64,000 nucleotides of DNA from JBMNCQ01 sp049366715 (GCA_049366715.1 JBMNCQ010000007.1:1-64000); one strand, 5' to 3'. Counted from the first letter of the stretch, positions 16,712 to 25,550 are shown. Program-made: numbers and translations. Notes: generated from the sequence alone by a model not told the origin.

Positions 16712-17833
16712 ATGATCAAATTATTGCTTTTAATCATATTTTTCATTGTTGCCGGCGTTCAGATTGTGATTTATATCAATAAATATATCTTATTGTTTGA
16801 GCTGAAAAGAGCCCATGCCTCACTGGTTAAGCTGTATAGCGAAGCTGTGGCATTTAACCAGGCTAATCCGCTTAATGTCTTAAATAATGAGATCGAGGAA
16901 ATTAGGGAGAACATGATTAATATCGAAACAGTAATGACTGCTCCTCCTAAAAATTCTGAATTGGAGATCTGCGGTACCAATATTAAACAGGTCATGGAAG
17001 ACGTTCTGGAAAGGATTAAAGATAAAAAAGAAAAATGGCAGCTTTTTGCCGACTTTAAAGACGGCATAGATTTTAAAATAGTCACCCTTAATAATATTGA
17101 AAATGAATTAAAGGGAAGAGCCCGTAGTTTAAAGCTTACAGAGGAAAAAAACAGTTCTGAAATTGACGATAAGGTTAACGAAGCCGTACAAATCTTAAAT
17201 AACATCAAAAAAGAATATGTAAGTTTAGATAAAGCTCCTTACCATGAATTTAATTTTTATATCCTGGATGATATTGCAAATGATTATGCCCAGGCAATAG
17301 CAATCGCAGAGCTGGCCAGTGAAGAGCTGAGGCTGTTTGGCAAGAGAATACGGATTTTCATCTCTTCTCTAGTCCGCAAATCAACTTTTTATCTGACTTT
17401 AGAAGAAGCAACGGTCAAAAGAAGAAATAATAACAGGCTGGGGGAGATTTCCGTTTCCTTTAAAACCTATAAGGCCTTGGAAATCGGCAGCAGGTATAAA
17501 AAAGATGTGGCGATTTCCGGCAAAAGAACTTCCCACTCCCAGCATATTTCTTTATTAGTCAGGCTGGACGAACAAAGATTTAATTTAACTATGGAATTAG
17601 AGGATGAGCAGTTTGCCCGCTTATTTCAGGATCTTGCCATTGCTAAGGAGAATTTTGAGTTGGATGAAAGCAATTTACCCCTGGAGCTTAACTTAAATAA
17701 TCTGGAATTATTAGTATGTGAAAAAGAACAGGACAGCTTCGCGGTAAACTATTATATTCCATACTTTAATAACGAATATTTGAATTTAATAAAAGAAGGA
17801 ACTAAGGAAAACCTTAGCCCCTCCACATTCTAA
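16712..17833 (+). CDS. Membrane-anchored coiled-coil hypothetical protein
   Basis: This 373-residue protein has an N-terminal hydrophobic anchor (residues 2-20) and then long charged heptad-rich helices (about 28-175) that look coiled-coil, followed by a more globular C-terminal part. I do not recognise a family. It starts at ATG 16712, the only possible start because a stop codon lies five codons upstream in frame. There is no good ribosome binding site, which weakens confidence in expression level but not in the gene. It overlaps the convergent TSUP gene by 20 bases. Being downstream of the radical SAM operon by 160 bases on the same strand, it might be co-transcribed, but no link is shown. 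Confidence 0.6.
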   Translation: MIKLLLLIIFFIVAGVQIVIYINKYILLFELKRAHASLVKLYSEAVAFNQANPLNVLNNEIEEIRENMINIETVMTAPPKNSELEICGTNIKQVMEDVLERIKDKKEKWQLFADFKDGIDFKIVTLNNIENELKGRARSLKLTEEKNSSEIDDKVNEAVQILNNIKKEYVSLDKAPYHEFNFYILDDIANDYAQAIAIAELASEELRLFGKRIRIFISSLVRKSTFYLTLEEATVKRRNNNRLGEISVSFKTYKALEIGSRYKKDVAISGKRTSHSQHISLLVRLDEQRFNLTMELEDEQFARLFQDLAIAKENFELDESNLPLELNLNNLELLVCEKEQDSFAVNYYIPYFNNEYLNLIKEGTKENLSPSTF

Positions 17834-18170
17834 AAGCCGTAACCAGCATAAATATTACAAATATTTTTCGCAAAACATCTGCAGAAAGGTATTCGCTCAG
17901 CCAGGCACCGATATAGGCCCCTGTGACAGATCCCACCGCAATTAAAAGACAGACCTTCCAGTCGATATTACCGTTTAAATTATGGCGGTAAACGCCCATT
18001 ACGGCCGTAGGAATAATGATGGCCAGCGAAGTGCCTATGGCCTTACTCATCTCCATCCCCAGGACAAAGACCATTCCCGGAACTAAGATTATACCGCCTC
18101 CGATCCCCAGCAGGGAACTTAATGTCCCGGCTAAAAGTCCAACGATAAGGATAATGACAGTTGTTGACAT
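17814..18170 (-). CDS. Half-length TSUP (TauE/SafE) family permease
   Basis: This 118-residue membrane protein has about four helices and the classic TSUP N-terminal motif GTLSSLLGIGGGIILVPG (about 14-31), then a second helix pair with KAIGTSLAIIIPTAVMG. Typical TSUP permeases have about 250 residues and eight helices, so this is a half-size unit; short paired TSUP genes exist, but no second half is seen here. The ATG at 18170 follows GAGGTGAAATAC; an in-frame GTG at 18179 lies inside the Shine-Dalgarno sequence and is rejected. It is 61 bases downstream of the sensor kinase on the same strand. Family members move sulfite, sulfonates or organic anions. Confidence 0.75.
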   Translation of the reverse strand: MSTTVIILIVGLLAGTLSSLLGIGGGIILVPGMVFVLGMEMSKAIGTSLAIIIPTAVMGVYRHNLNGNIDWKVCLLIAVGSVTGAYIGAWLSEYLSADVLRKIFVIFMLVTAFRMWRG

Positions 18171-18231
18171 GTATTTCACCTCTTCCTGTTCCTGAAATAT
18201 TGTATTAAATAGAATTTAAAGGGCTACCGAA

Positions 18232-19809
18232 TTATAGTGGTAAATAAACATTAAATACTGTTCCATTATCATTGGAAAGCAGCTCAATCCTACCTTGCAA
18301 AGCTTCAACCCGTTTTTTTACATTCATCAATCCCAGGCCCCGGCCGGTTGTTCCTTTCGTAGAGAAGCCTTCGGAAAAAATCTTATCGCGGTTTTTAGGG
18401 TCGATCCCCCGTCCCCAGTCTTTAATCTGGACCAGAATATTTTTTTCATCCTGATGCAGGCTGATTTCAACCTTTCGTCTTGCCGAATCCAATTCTGCGA
18501 CTTCTTCAAAGGCATTTTCAATAAGATTTCCGATGATGACAATCAGTGCGTTCTCATCGAAATGCTCCGGTAAATAATAAAAAGTACTGTTTTGATCGAT
18601 GACAAAATCGATTTGTTTTTCTTCGGCTTCACTGGCCTTGCCAACTAACAAGGCCGAAATCGGGATATTGTTGATGTGTTCCGATAAAAAAGCAATAAAG
18701 CTTTGTTCTTTGCTGGAAATCCTGGTAATGTATTGTATCGCCTCGTCATAAGAGCCTAACTGGATCAAGCCGGAAATTACGTGGAGCTTATTTTGGAATT
18801 CATGGGTCCTGGCTCTTAAGGAAGATACAATTCTTTTTACGCCTGTTAGCTCTTCAGCTAGTTTGTTTACTTCAGTGAGGGGGCGGAATGTGGCAATGGC
18901 ACCGACTACTTTCTGGCCGATTTTTAAAGGAATGCGGTTTGTAATAATCGTGTTGTTATTAAGGACTTGTAAATCATCGTATTCAGCCTGGCCCGTTTTC
19001 ATCGTTTCAGGCAGACGGGAAGTAGGGATAACTTCTACAATGTCCCGGCCCAGAAACTCCGTATCGGGAGTAAATAAGTTTTTGGCAGCTTGATTGATTA
19101 CGGTAATTTTATTATTGCTGTCGATCGCGATAATCCCTTCTTTAACAGACTGCAGCATGGTTTCCCTTTCTTTCAGCAAGGTGGCAATTTCCTGGGGCTC
19201 CATGCCAAACATGATATTTTTGATGTTATTGGCGAGGATATAGGATAAAAGGATTACTAGGGCAATACTGATGGGAATAACGTTATAAAATATCTGATAT
19301 ATTTTGGCCATGTATTGTGATATCTCCGGTTGGGAAAACCCGGCCGAAACAACACCCACCTGGCGTTCGTCAAAGTCGTAAATAGGGGCAAAGGCTCTTA
19401 TTGACGGGCCGGTAGCTCCGGTAGCCTTTGAAGTATAAGATGCGCCTTTTAAGGCCGGGCCTTCATCCCCTCCGTCAAATTTTTTACCCACCAGTTCTTC
19501 GGAGGGATGGGTAAAACGCATACTGTCCATATCCATAAAGACAACGGAGGCACAATTGGTGATCCGCATTACCTGTTCCGATATTCTTTTTAATTCTACG
19601 GCGGGTTCGGGAGCGGAATAAGCATGTCTCACGTCTATACGGGCAGCAGTAAGGGCAGTTATGTTAAGGGCCTGACTTTTTATTTCGTCTTCAATATTAT
19701 TCTGTAAAGAGGCCAGAAATATAGACAGGGCAATAACCAGTGTGATTAGTCCGCTGCAGAAAACTGCTAAAAAAGCTCTTGTCCTCAGGGGGATCGTTTT
19801 CCAAAACAA
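18232..19809 (-). CDS. CitA/DcuS-like sensor histidine kinase
   Basis: This is a 525-residue membrane sensor kinase. A TM helix (12-34) precedes an extracytoplasmic PASTA-free sensor domain of the CitA/DcuS PDC type (about 35-170). A second TM helix follows (175-193), then a cytoplasmic PAS domain (about 210-310), and a DHp/ATPase module. The phosphoacceptor is H336 in RARTHEFQNKLH. Ligand-binding N box (NLIENAFE), G1 (DWGRGI) and G2 (GRGLGL) motifs are present. The start is TTG at 19809, ten bases after AGGAG. It is divergent from the TctC-like gene and the response regulator beyond it, with which it presumably forms a pair. These kinases sense C4-dicarboxylates or citrate. Confidence 0.85.
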   Translation of the reverse strand: MFWKTIPLRTRAFLAVFCSGLITLVIALSIFLASLQNNIEDEIKSQALNITALTAARIDVRHAYSAPEPAVELKRISEQVMRITNCASVVFMDMDSMRFTHPSEELVGKKFDGGDEGPALKGASYTSKATGATGPSIRAFAPIYDFDERQVGVVSAGFSQPEISQYMAKIYQIFYNVIPISIALVILLSYILANNIKNIMFGMEPQEIATLLKERETMLQSVKEGIIAIDSNNKITVINQAAKNLFTPDTEFLGRDIVEVIPTSRLPETMKTGQAEYDDLQVLNNNTIITNRIPLKIGQKVVGAIATFRPLTEVNKLAEELTGVKRIVSSLRARTHEFQNKLHVISGLIQLGSYDEAIQYITRISSKEQSFIAFLSEHINNIPISALLVGKASEAEEKQIDFVIDQNSTFYYLPEHFDENALIVIIGNLIENAFEEVAELDSARRKVEISLHQDEKNILVQIKDWGRGIDPKNRDKIFSEGFSTKGTTGRGLGLMNVKKRVEALQGRIELLSNDNGTVFNVYLPL

Positions 19810-19960
19810 GGCATATTCACTCCTAAGTAAAGATTATATAAATACAATACTATAAATTTAGCTAATGAAACAATGCCAATTCGCTGAAATAAATGAAAGA
19901 ATGTATAATTAACAATAAAAAATAGGATTTCATATTTTTCCTGAGAATAATAATGTTATA

Positions 19961-20015
19961 ATATTGAACTAGATATTGAACTAGATAGGCTTTGTTTTAT
20001 AATATTGAACCGGAC
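19961..20015 (+). repeat. Three copies of ATATTGAACTAGAT-type repeat upstream of the tctC-like gene
   Basis: Two perfect copies of ATATTGAACTAGAT overlap by two bases (19961-19974 and 19973-19986) and a third, ATATTGAACCGGAC, sits at 20002-20015. They end 35 bases before the tctC-like start in the divergent kinase/tctC intergenic region. A binding site for the CitB-like regulator encoded at 21390 is the natural candidate; this is inference. Confidence 0.5.
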
Positions 20016-20050
20016 AGATAATGTTTGATTAGCCAGAGGGGGGGGTTAGC

Positions 20051-21094
20051 TTGAAGCATAGTTATTGGATATATTTTTCTTTGGCTGTGATCGTTTCGGT
20101 GGTATTAAATATAGGTGGTTGTTTTGTACAGAAACCGGAACAGCCCTCAAACGCAGAAGATATTTTTCCTGCCAAGCCTATCCAGGTAGTTGTCGGCTGG
20201 GGGCAGGGCGGAGGGTCGGATATATTTGCCCGGGCCATTACCAAGCCGGTAGCCGATAAGTTTGATATACCCATAGTTGTAAAAAATATGCCCGGTGTAT
20301 CAGCTACCTTACCGGGGGATTATCTGGTAAATCAGCCTGCCGACGGGTATACAATCTGGGCCTTGACTACTACTTATACCATTAATAACGTACTGGACAT
20401 AACACCTTATAAATTAGACCAGTTTATACCTTTGGCCCGTATCCAGCATGATACCCATGCGATTCAGGTGAGTAAAAACGGTTCTTTTACGGATATTGAC
20501 CAGGTTGTAGAATATGCCCAGGAACATCCCGGTCAATTAAAAATCGGCGGCAGCGGATCGCCGATGTATCACGGGCGGGAGGGTCCCGGCTTTGATGAAG
20601 TGGTCGTTACGCTCTTTGAAGAAGCGGCAGGAATTGACTTTGATTATGTACCTTTTGAAGATGCAGGAGAAATGCATAATGCCCTTTTACAGGGTGATAT
20701 TGATTTAATTGTTGAAGAGTTTGGGCCGACGATAAACTATATTAAAGAAGAACAAATCGTTCCTATTTTGGCTTTTTCCGATAAGAAGGTCGAAGATTTT
20801 CCCGGCTTGCCCATTTCCCTGGACAAGGGTTGGGATGTTACGCTGGGTATCTGGAGAGGATTATTTTTAAAAGCCGGTACTCCCCAGGACCGGGTCAAAA
20901 TATTAAAAGAGGCCTTTGAAGAGGCCTATGATGATCCGGGTTATAAGGAGACGGAGCGGCTGAGATACTGGAATCTGCGGTCGGAGTTTTTAGGTCCCCG
21001 GGAGTTTAAGGATTATTTAGAGGATGAACTGCAAATTTATGAGACAATACTCACCAAGTTAGGTTATATTAATAAAAAAACTGGTTCTCTTTAG
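20051..21094 (+). CDS. TctC/Bug-type tricarboxylate-binding lipoprotein
   Basis: This is a 347-residue extracytoplasmic solute-binding protein of the tripartite tricarboxylate transporter family. A lipoprotein signal peptide has the lipobox NIGGC (cysteine at residue 24), followed by a proline-rich linker. The binding domain has PIQVVVGWGQGGGSDIFARA (about 43-62), the family's signature loop. The start is TTG at 20051, preceded by an eight-G run that serves as the ribosome binding site. The permease subunits TctA and TctB are absent nearby, so this is an orphan. The divergent sensor kinase and downstream regulator suggest it delivers ligand to the kinase, as reported for the Bordetella BctC system. 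The ligand is unknown. Confidence 0.85.
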   Translation: MKHSYWIYFSLAVIVSVVLNIGGCFVQKPEQPSNAEDIFPAKPIQVVVGWGQGGGSDIFARAITKPVADKFDIPIVVKNMPGVSATLPGDYLVNQPADGYTIWALTTTYTINNVLDITPYKLDQFIPLARIQHDTHAIQVSKNGSFTDIDQVVEYAQEHPGQLKIGGSGSPMYHGREGPGFDEVVVTLFEEAAGIDFDYVPFEDAGEMHNALLQGDIDLIVEEFGPTINYIKEEQIVPILAFSDKKVEDFPGLPISLDKGWDVTLGIWRGLFLKAGTPQDRVKILKEAFEEAYDDPGYKETERLRYWNLRSEFLGPREFKDYLEDELQIYETILTKLGYINKKTGSL

Positions 21095-21108
21095 AATCAG
21101 TTTTTTTA
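21073..21108 (+). terminator. Rho-independent terminator after the tctC-like gene
   Basis: An AAAAAAACTG arm pairs with CAGTTTTTTT, and the stem includes the TAG stop codon of the tctC-like gene. A T-run ends at 21107. The 280 AT-rich bases that follow, up to the response regulator start, therefore likely hold its own promoter. Confidence 0.75.
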
Positions 21109-21389
21109 TCTTGATTTTTAGGGGCGGCGGACGTCTATAGTTACGGCGGGATAGGTTTCTCTTTACATCTTATATAAAAGGATTATAATATTTAAATGCA
21201 TTCAGGGAGAAACTAAAGAACGAATAAATATAAATATTTTTCACGATAGCTTCCTTTATTTTGAAGAAAATATCTTTTATTTCATAGATTTCTCTTTTAT
21301 TTTATTTTTTAATTTCTGTTTTGTTTTATTTATTTGCTAAAATATATATATATTTTAAAATATTTGAAAAATTCAAAGGGGGGAAAATC

Positions 21390-22082
21390 TTGAATTCTGT
21401 ACGGGTATTAATTGTTGAAGATGATCCAATGGTAGCCAGCATTAATAAAAAGTTAACGGAAAAAGTTCAGCCTTTTGAAGTAATTGATATTTCTACTACG
21501 GAAGAAGAAGCAATAAAAAAAATCCAAGAACTGCTCCCCGACCTGGTTCTGTTAGATATTTTTTTAGCAAACGGCAGCGGGCTGAATCTCCTGCAAAAAA
21601 TCCGCAAGCTTGATATACCAACTGATGTAATACTGGTTACCGCAGCCAAAGACAGTAAAACGATCGCTCAAACTATGCGGTACGGAGCAATAGACTACAT
21701 CATTAAGCCTTTTGATTTAGATAGATTAGAAAAATCCCTCAAGAATTATTTAAAGTTGCGTTTTTTACTGAACAAAGAGAAGGATATCAAGCAGAGTGAT
21801 TTGGATAAACAGCTTAATGTCTCTATCGAGAATGAACCGGTCCGCCAGCAGGAAGAGCTTCCGAAAGGTGTTCATGCTTTGACACTTGACCAGATCCTTG
21901 TCTTTTTGCTGAAGCAGAATCAACCTTTATCCTGTGAGGAGATTTCTGCGCAATTATCCATGTCCAAGATCACCGTCTGGAGATATTTGGAATATCTGGT
22001 AGAGCAGGACAAAATAAAGGTAGAATTGGTTTATGGTACGGTAGGAAGGCCAAGCAAGAGATATTATGTTAAAGATCAATAA
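21390..22082 (+). CDS. CitB/DctR-like response regulator
   Basis: This 230-residue regulator has a receiver domain (D11-D12, phosphoacceptor D56 in LLDIF, T84, K106) and a C-terminal helix-turn-helix domain (about 165-228; SCEEISAQLSMSKITVWRYL), the layout of CitB/DctR/DcuR-type regulators. The start is TTG at 21390 behind AAAGGGGGG; an ORF start at 21321 would add 23 AT-biased residues and is rejected. It pairs with the CitA-like kinase across the tctC-like gene. The repeat at 19961 is its likeliest target. The zinc-type dehydrogenase follows 13 bases later with its own AAGGAGG. Confidence 0.85.
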   Translation: MNSVRVLIVEDDPMVASINKKLTEKVQPFEVIDISTTEEEAIKKIQELLPDLVLLDIFLANGSGLNLLQKIRKLDIPTDVILVTAAKDSKTIAQTMRYGAIDYIIKPFDLDRLEKSLKNYLKLRFLLNKEKDIKQSDLDKQLNVSIENEPVRQQEELPKGVHALTLDQILVFLLKQNQPLSCEEISAQLSMSKITVWRYLEYLVEQDKIKVELVYGTVGRPSKRYYVKDQ

Positions 22083-22095
22083 GGAGGACAAACGA

Positions 22096-23082
22096 GTGAG
22101 CATCAAAACACGAGCGGCATTGTTAAAAGGACCATATGATATTCAGCTGATTGAAAAGGATTTGGTTTGCGGAGAAGATGAAGTAATCGTAGAAAATCAC
22201 CTCATGGGTATTTGCGGTTCAGATAAAAGTTTTTACCGGGGCTTTATGCCTCCTCAGACTGCGGAATTTCGTCAAGAACCTAAATTTCCCTTTTATCTGG
22301 GGCATGAAAGTGGGGGAACCGTTGTTGAAGTCGGGGCCAAGGTCCGGGAATATAAAGTCGGAGATAAAGTCATGGCCTTCGGGTGGAACAATAATCTTGC
22401 CCAATATTTTAAGGCTAATGTCTGGGAAGTACAGCCGGTTCCGGAAGGTCTGGACATGGATATAGCCGCCTTGGGCGAGCCTCTTGGCTGTGCAATGTAT
22501 TCCGGCTTGAATTCCGGTGTGCAGTTAGGAGATACGGTAGTCGTTATGGGCGGCGGATTTGCGGGGCAAATCATTGCCCAAGTTGTGAAAAAGAAAGGTG
22601 CACGGAATGTAGTTGTTGTTGATGTCCTGGATGGCAAGCTGGCTCTGGCGCAAAAATTAGGGGCGGATCTGGTCATAAATGCTGCTAAGGCGGATCCTGT
22701 TGAAGCCGTAAAAGAGCTGACTAAGGGTAAGGGTGCCGATGTTGTTATTGAAGCGGCAGGAAGCGAGAAATCTATTAATCAGGCAACGGAAATGATTAAG
22801 CATAATGGGAAGTTTGTGTGGTATAGCTGGGTTACGACCCCTGTAAATCTTAACATCAGCCGCTGGCATGATGACGGTCTGGAATTTGTAAATACTTGTC
22901 TGGTGCATCATACCAAGTATGAGAGATATGTTTGGACGCTGGATTCTTTAAGACCCGTTGTTCAGGGACTAATCGATGTAAAGTCACTAATTACCAATGA
23001 ATTTAAGCTTGACCGGCTGCAGGAGGCTTTTGCCTTAGTTGATCAAGACGATGCTGCAATCAAGGTTATTTTGCGGCCGTAG
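22096..23082 (+). CDS. Zinc-type alcohol/polyol dehydrogenase
   Basis: This 328-residue medium-chain dehydrogenase (MDR family) has catalytic zinc ligands C40 (GICGSD) and the GHESGGTVVEVG block, and a Rossmann NAD-binding loop, GGGFAGQIIAQ (about 155-165). The cysteine-rich structural zinc loop found in many members (near residues 90-110) is not visible, so it belongs to the group lacking structural zinc. GTG at 22096 follows AAGGAGG; the longer frame start at 22066 lies inside the regulator gene. Position directly behind the CitB-like regulator suggests co-regulation with the carboxylate-sensing locus. The substrate is not identifiable from the sequence. Confidence 0.75.
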   Translation: MSIKTRAALLKGPYDIQLIEKDLVCGEDEVIVENHLMGICGSDKSFYRGFMPPQTAEFRQEPKFPFYLGHESGGTVVEVGAKVREYKVGDKVMAFGWNNNLAQYFKANVWEVQPVPEGLDMDIAALGEPLGCAMYSGLNSGVQLGDTVVVMGGGFAGQIIAQVVKKKGARNVVVVDVLDGKLALAQKLGADLVINAAKADPVEAVKELTKGKGADVVIEAAGSEKSINQATEMIKHNGKFVWYSWVTTPVNLNISRWHDDGLEFVNTCLVHHTKYERYVWTLDSLRPVVQGLIDVKSLITNEFKLDRLQEAFALVDQDDAAIKVILRP

Positions 23083-23100
23083 GATGTAAATGATCAGATG

Positions 23101-23131
23101 ATAAAGGCAGGGAGTTCCCCTGCCTTTATTG
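23101..23131 (+). terminator. Rho-independent terminator after the dehydrogenase
   Basis: AAAGGCAGGG pairs with CCCTGCCTTT across a short loop, followed by ATTGC. It ends the regulator-dehydrogenase transcript. Confidence 0.7.
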
Positions 23132-23261
23132 CTTAGTGCGCCGGTGGATGACGGGTGAGATTCCCGGGAAGGGAGATTCCATTCTTTAATGGTAGCAATA
23201 AAAGTGGGTTGTATGTTAAAATATGGATTAATGAGTAGTGAACCACCGAGAGGGGAAAATC

Positions 23262-24062
23262 ATGCAAATACCTGCAGAAAGATGGTATCAGGCAATTTAC
23301 AAGAGGCGTTCCAGACGGCAGTTTTCTAACAAGTCGTTGAGCGGGGAGCATTTGGATAATATCTGTGACTTTATAACGGAAAATAATAGGCGTTTTCAGG
23401 ATGTCAGGACCCAAGTCGTTATGGAAGAGCCCGAGCAAGTATTTAAGGGAGTTATCGGTTCTTACGGCAAGATAAGAAATGCCCCGGCATATCTGGCGTT
23501 TATTGGCCAGGCGGACAACCCTTATGTTCAGGAACAAATCGGTTATATGGGTGAAGCTGTGATTTTGGAAGCTACCTCTTTAGGTTTGGCTACCTGCTGG
23601 GTAGGAGGATTTTTCAAACCGGAAGTTGCTGCTTCCCAAATAGCGTTGCAGGAAAGGGAAAAAGTATTTGCCGTAACTCCGCTGGGTTATGCTCCCCAAG
23701 ACTACTCCCTCCGGGAAAAAGTTTTTTCGGGCTTAGCCCAAAGCGGTAACAGAAAGGAGCTGCTTAGTATGACAACAGGTCTGGAGCAAGAGCAGTGGCC
23801 CCTTTGGATACAAACTGCTTTAGCCTTGGCCAGACTTGCACCTTCCGCTGTCAATAGACAGCCCTGGACTTTTACAGTTGAAAAGGATGCTGTTAAGGTT
23901 AGTGTTGCCGGTTCCCAGGATACCCATGGGATATCCAAGAGACTGGATTGCGGCATTGCCATGCTTCATCTTGAAGTAGGGGCACAATACACAGGTGTGG
24001 AGGGAGCCTGGGAACACCTGTCTTCTCCTGATGTTGCCCGTTTTAAGGTTGCAGCAAATTAA
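23262..24062 (+). CDS. Nitroreductase family protein (TM1586-like)
   Basis: This 266-residue protein is a nitroreductase-fold flavoprotein of the group typified by Thermotoga TM1586 (two half-domains rather than one). The N-terminal YKRRSRRQFSNKSL (about 14-27) is the first FMN-phosphate-binding block; a second block, LARLAPSAVNRQPWTF (about 193-208), carries the SAVNRQPW signature. The ATG at 23262 follows GAGAGGGG; an in-frame GTG at 23238 is rejected. Such proteins reduce nitro compounds, quinones or other electron acceptors with NAD(P)H. The gene is followed by RNase HI after 57 bases. Confidence 0.75.
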   Translation: MQIPAERWYQAIYKRRSRRQFSNKSLSGEHLDNICDFITENNRRFQDVRTQVVMEEPEQVFKGVIGSYGKIRNAPAYLAFIGQADNPYVQEQIGYMGEAVILEATSLGLATCWVGGFFKPEVAASQIALQEREKVFAVTPLGYAPQDYSLREKVFSGLAQSGNRKELLSMTTGLEQEQWPLWIQTALALARLAPSAVNRQPWTFTVEKDAVKVSVAGSQDTHGISKRLDCGIAMLHLEVGAQYTGVEGAWEHLSSPDVARFKVAAN

Positions 24063-24119
24063 GAAGGGAGCACTGCTGTCAGATCATGCAGACGGATCAG
24101 AGGAGGTGGAGGAAGTTTA

Positions 24120-24608
24120 ATGCAGAATATTATCATGTATACGGACGGTGCCTGTAAAGGAAACCCCGACGGGCCGGGGGGATATGGGATAGTCTTATTG
24201 TATACCGATCAGCACAATCAAACCCATCGCAAGGAACTAGCCGGCGGTTTTCAAAATACCACCAATAACCGGATGGAAATGATGGCTGCTATTATTGGCT
24301 TAGAAGCGCTAAATAAACCTTGCCGGGTAACTCTTTATTCCGATTCCCAGTACTTGGTGAAGGCCATTAAAGAAAATTGGGTGGGCAAATGGCAAAAGAA
24401 CAACTGGCTGAGAGACCCTAAAAAAGGAATCAAAGCCAAGAATATCGATCTGTGGCAACGGCTTTTGAAAATGCTGGAAATCCACCAGGTCAATTTTTGC
24501 TGGGTAAGGGGACACAGCGGGACACCGGAAAATGAACGCTGTGACCAGCTTGCGACGGAAGCTGCTCTGACCCCTGATTTACCCGTTGATGTTAGGGATG
24601 ATGTTTAA
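24120..24608 (+). CDS. rnhA: Ribonuclease HI
   Basis: This 162-residue enzyme hydrolyses the RNA strand of RNA:DNA hybrids. The catalytic DEDD residues are D9 (MYTDGACKGNPDGPGGYG block), E53 (NRMEMMAA), D75 (LYSDSQYL) and D142 (NERCDQLA), with H132 in VRGHSG. The length matches bacterial RNase HI. The ATG at 24120 follows GGAGGTGGAGG. Its last 17 bases overlap the convergent EcsC-like gene. Confidence 0.95.
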   Translation: MQNIIMYTDGACKGNPDGPGGYGIVLLYTDQHNQTHRKELAGGFQNTTNNRMEMMAAIIGLEALNKPCRVTLYSDSQYLVKAIKENWVGKWQKNNWLRDPKKGIKAKNIDLWQRLLKMLEIHQVNFCWVRGHSGTPENERCDQLATEAALTPDLPVDVRDDV

Positions 24609-25305
24609 AATATCTTAAACGGTAACAATTCCTGGCTGTCCCGGCCAGGTCGTCAATTAAACCGTAATTGGCCCATGCTCCGATTACTGCCCCGAATCCG
24701 GGGAGGATTTGGAGCATTTTCTTAAATTCCACCCTTTCTTTGTATTCCCAGTATAACTCCTGCCAGTCCAGATCCCGGCAATCCTGGCTGATCAATTCCA
24801 AATAGGTTTTTTTCCTGCTCTCATCGGCAGAAAATGCTAAGAGAAATACTTTGAGAATATACAGCCTTTCTTTTTTATCCCGGATGTCATAACCAAAGGC
24901 CTGAGCGATTTCCTGGAGCATTTTAAGTTCCAGGGAGATAAGAGCAGGATAGTCAACGGCCAGGCTTAAGATTCCGCCCCAGCCTGTCCCTGCGCCGGTA
25001 ACTGCCGCCAGTTTCTTATAGCGCTTTGCGATTATATCTACTTCCCGGTCTAACTCCGCCAGGTTTTTTTGCGAAGTCTGCTGAAGTTTGGCGGTATTAA
25101 CAGGGATTAGATTTATACCGCCTAAAATTGATTTTATTCCCAGTTCCAGAGCCTTGCAGATCGTATTGTGTACTTTGGCGGGAATATATGAATCGATTTT
25201 TTGCTGGATGTTCCGGGAAAGTTTCTCCACGAATCCTGTCCCCGCCAGCAGCTTTTTCTCCCACCTGGCCAATTCTCTTTTTACCTGAGCATCATAAGAT
25301 GACAT
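24592..25305 (-). CDS. EcsC family protein
   Basis: This 237-residue protein matches the EcsC family pattern: a charged N-terminal helix, a hydrophobic core with GILSLAVDYPALISLELKML (about 108-127), and a C-terminal region with FGAVIGAWANYGLIDDLAGTARNCYR (short blocks FGAVIGAWANYG and LIDDLAGTA). EcsC-type proteins occur in Bacillota, sometimes near ABC exporters (B. subtilis ecsABC), and the molecular role is not established. It is a singleton here, convergent with rnhA. The ribosome binding site is weak (GGGGTAAT). Confidence 0.75.
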   Translation of the reverse strand: MSSYDAQVKRELARWEKKLLAGTGFVEKLSRNIQQKIDSYIPAKVHNTICKALELGIKSILGGINLIPVNTAKLQQTSQKNLAELDREVDIIAKRYKKLAAVTGAGTGWGGILSLAVDYPALISLELKMLQEIAQAFGYDIRDKKERLYILKVFLLAFSADESRKKTYLELISQDCRDLDWQELYWEYKERVEFKKMLQILPGFGAVIGAWANYGLIDDLAGTARNCYRLRYFKHHP

Positions 25306-25550
25306 AATATTACCCCATATCTTTGTAGATTATTTCCTGGTAAGCCTTTGTGTTTGTTCAACCGGCGGCCGCCAGCCGCCGCCGGGAAAATAAGCTTTTG
25401 TACACTTTCTGTGTTACACTACTAGTATACACAAAAATATTCTTTCAGTGCAGGAACATATGTTCTTGACGGAGAAATATATTAATAGGTAAAGGTAGAG
25501 TGGCCGCAGTGTAATAGCATCTGAAACTGAAAACTACGATAAACTATGCT

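Noticed and set aside
20051..21094. Complete tripartite tricarboxylate transporter
   Set aside because: No tctA or tctB gene is found on either side within the window, so only the binding protein is called.
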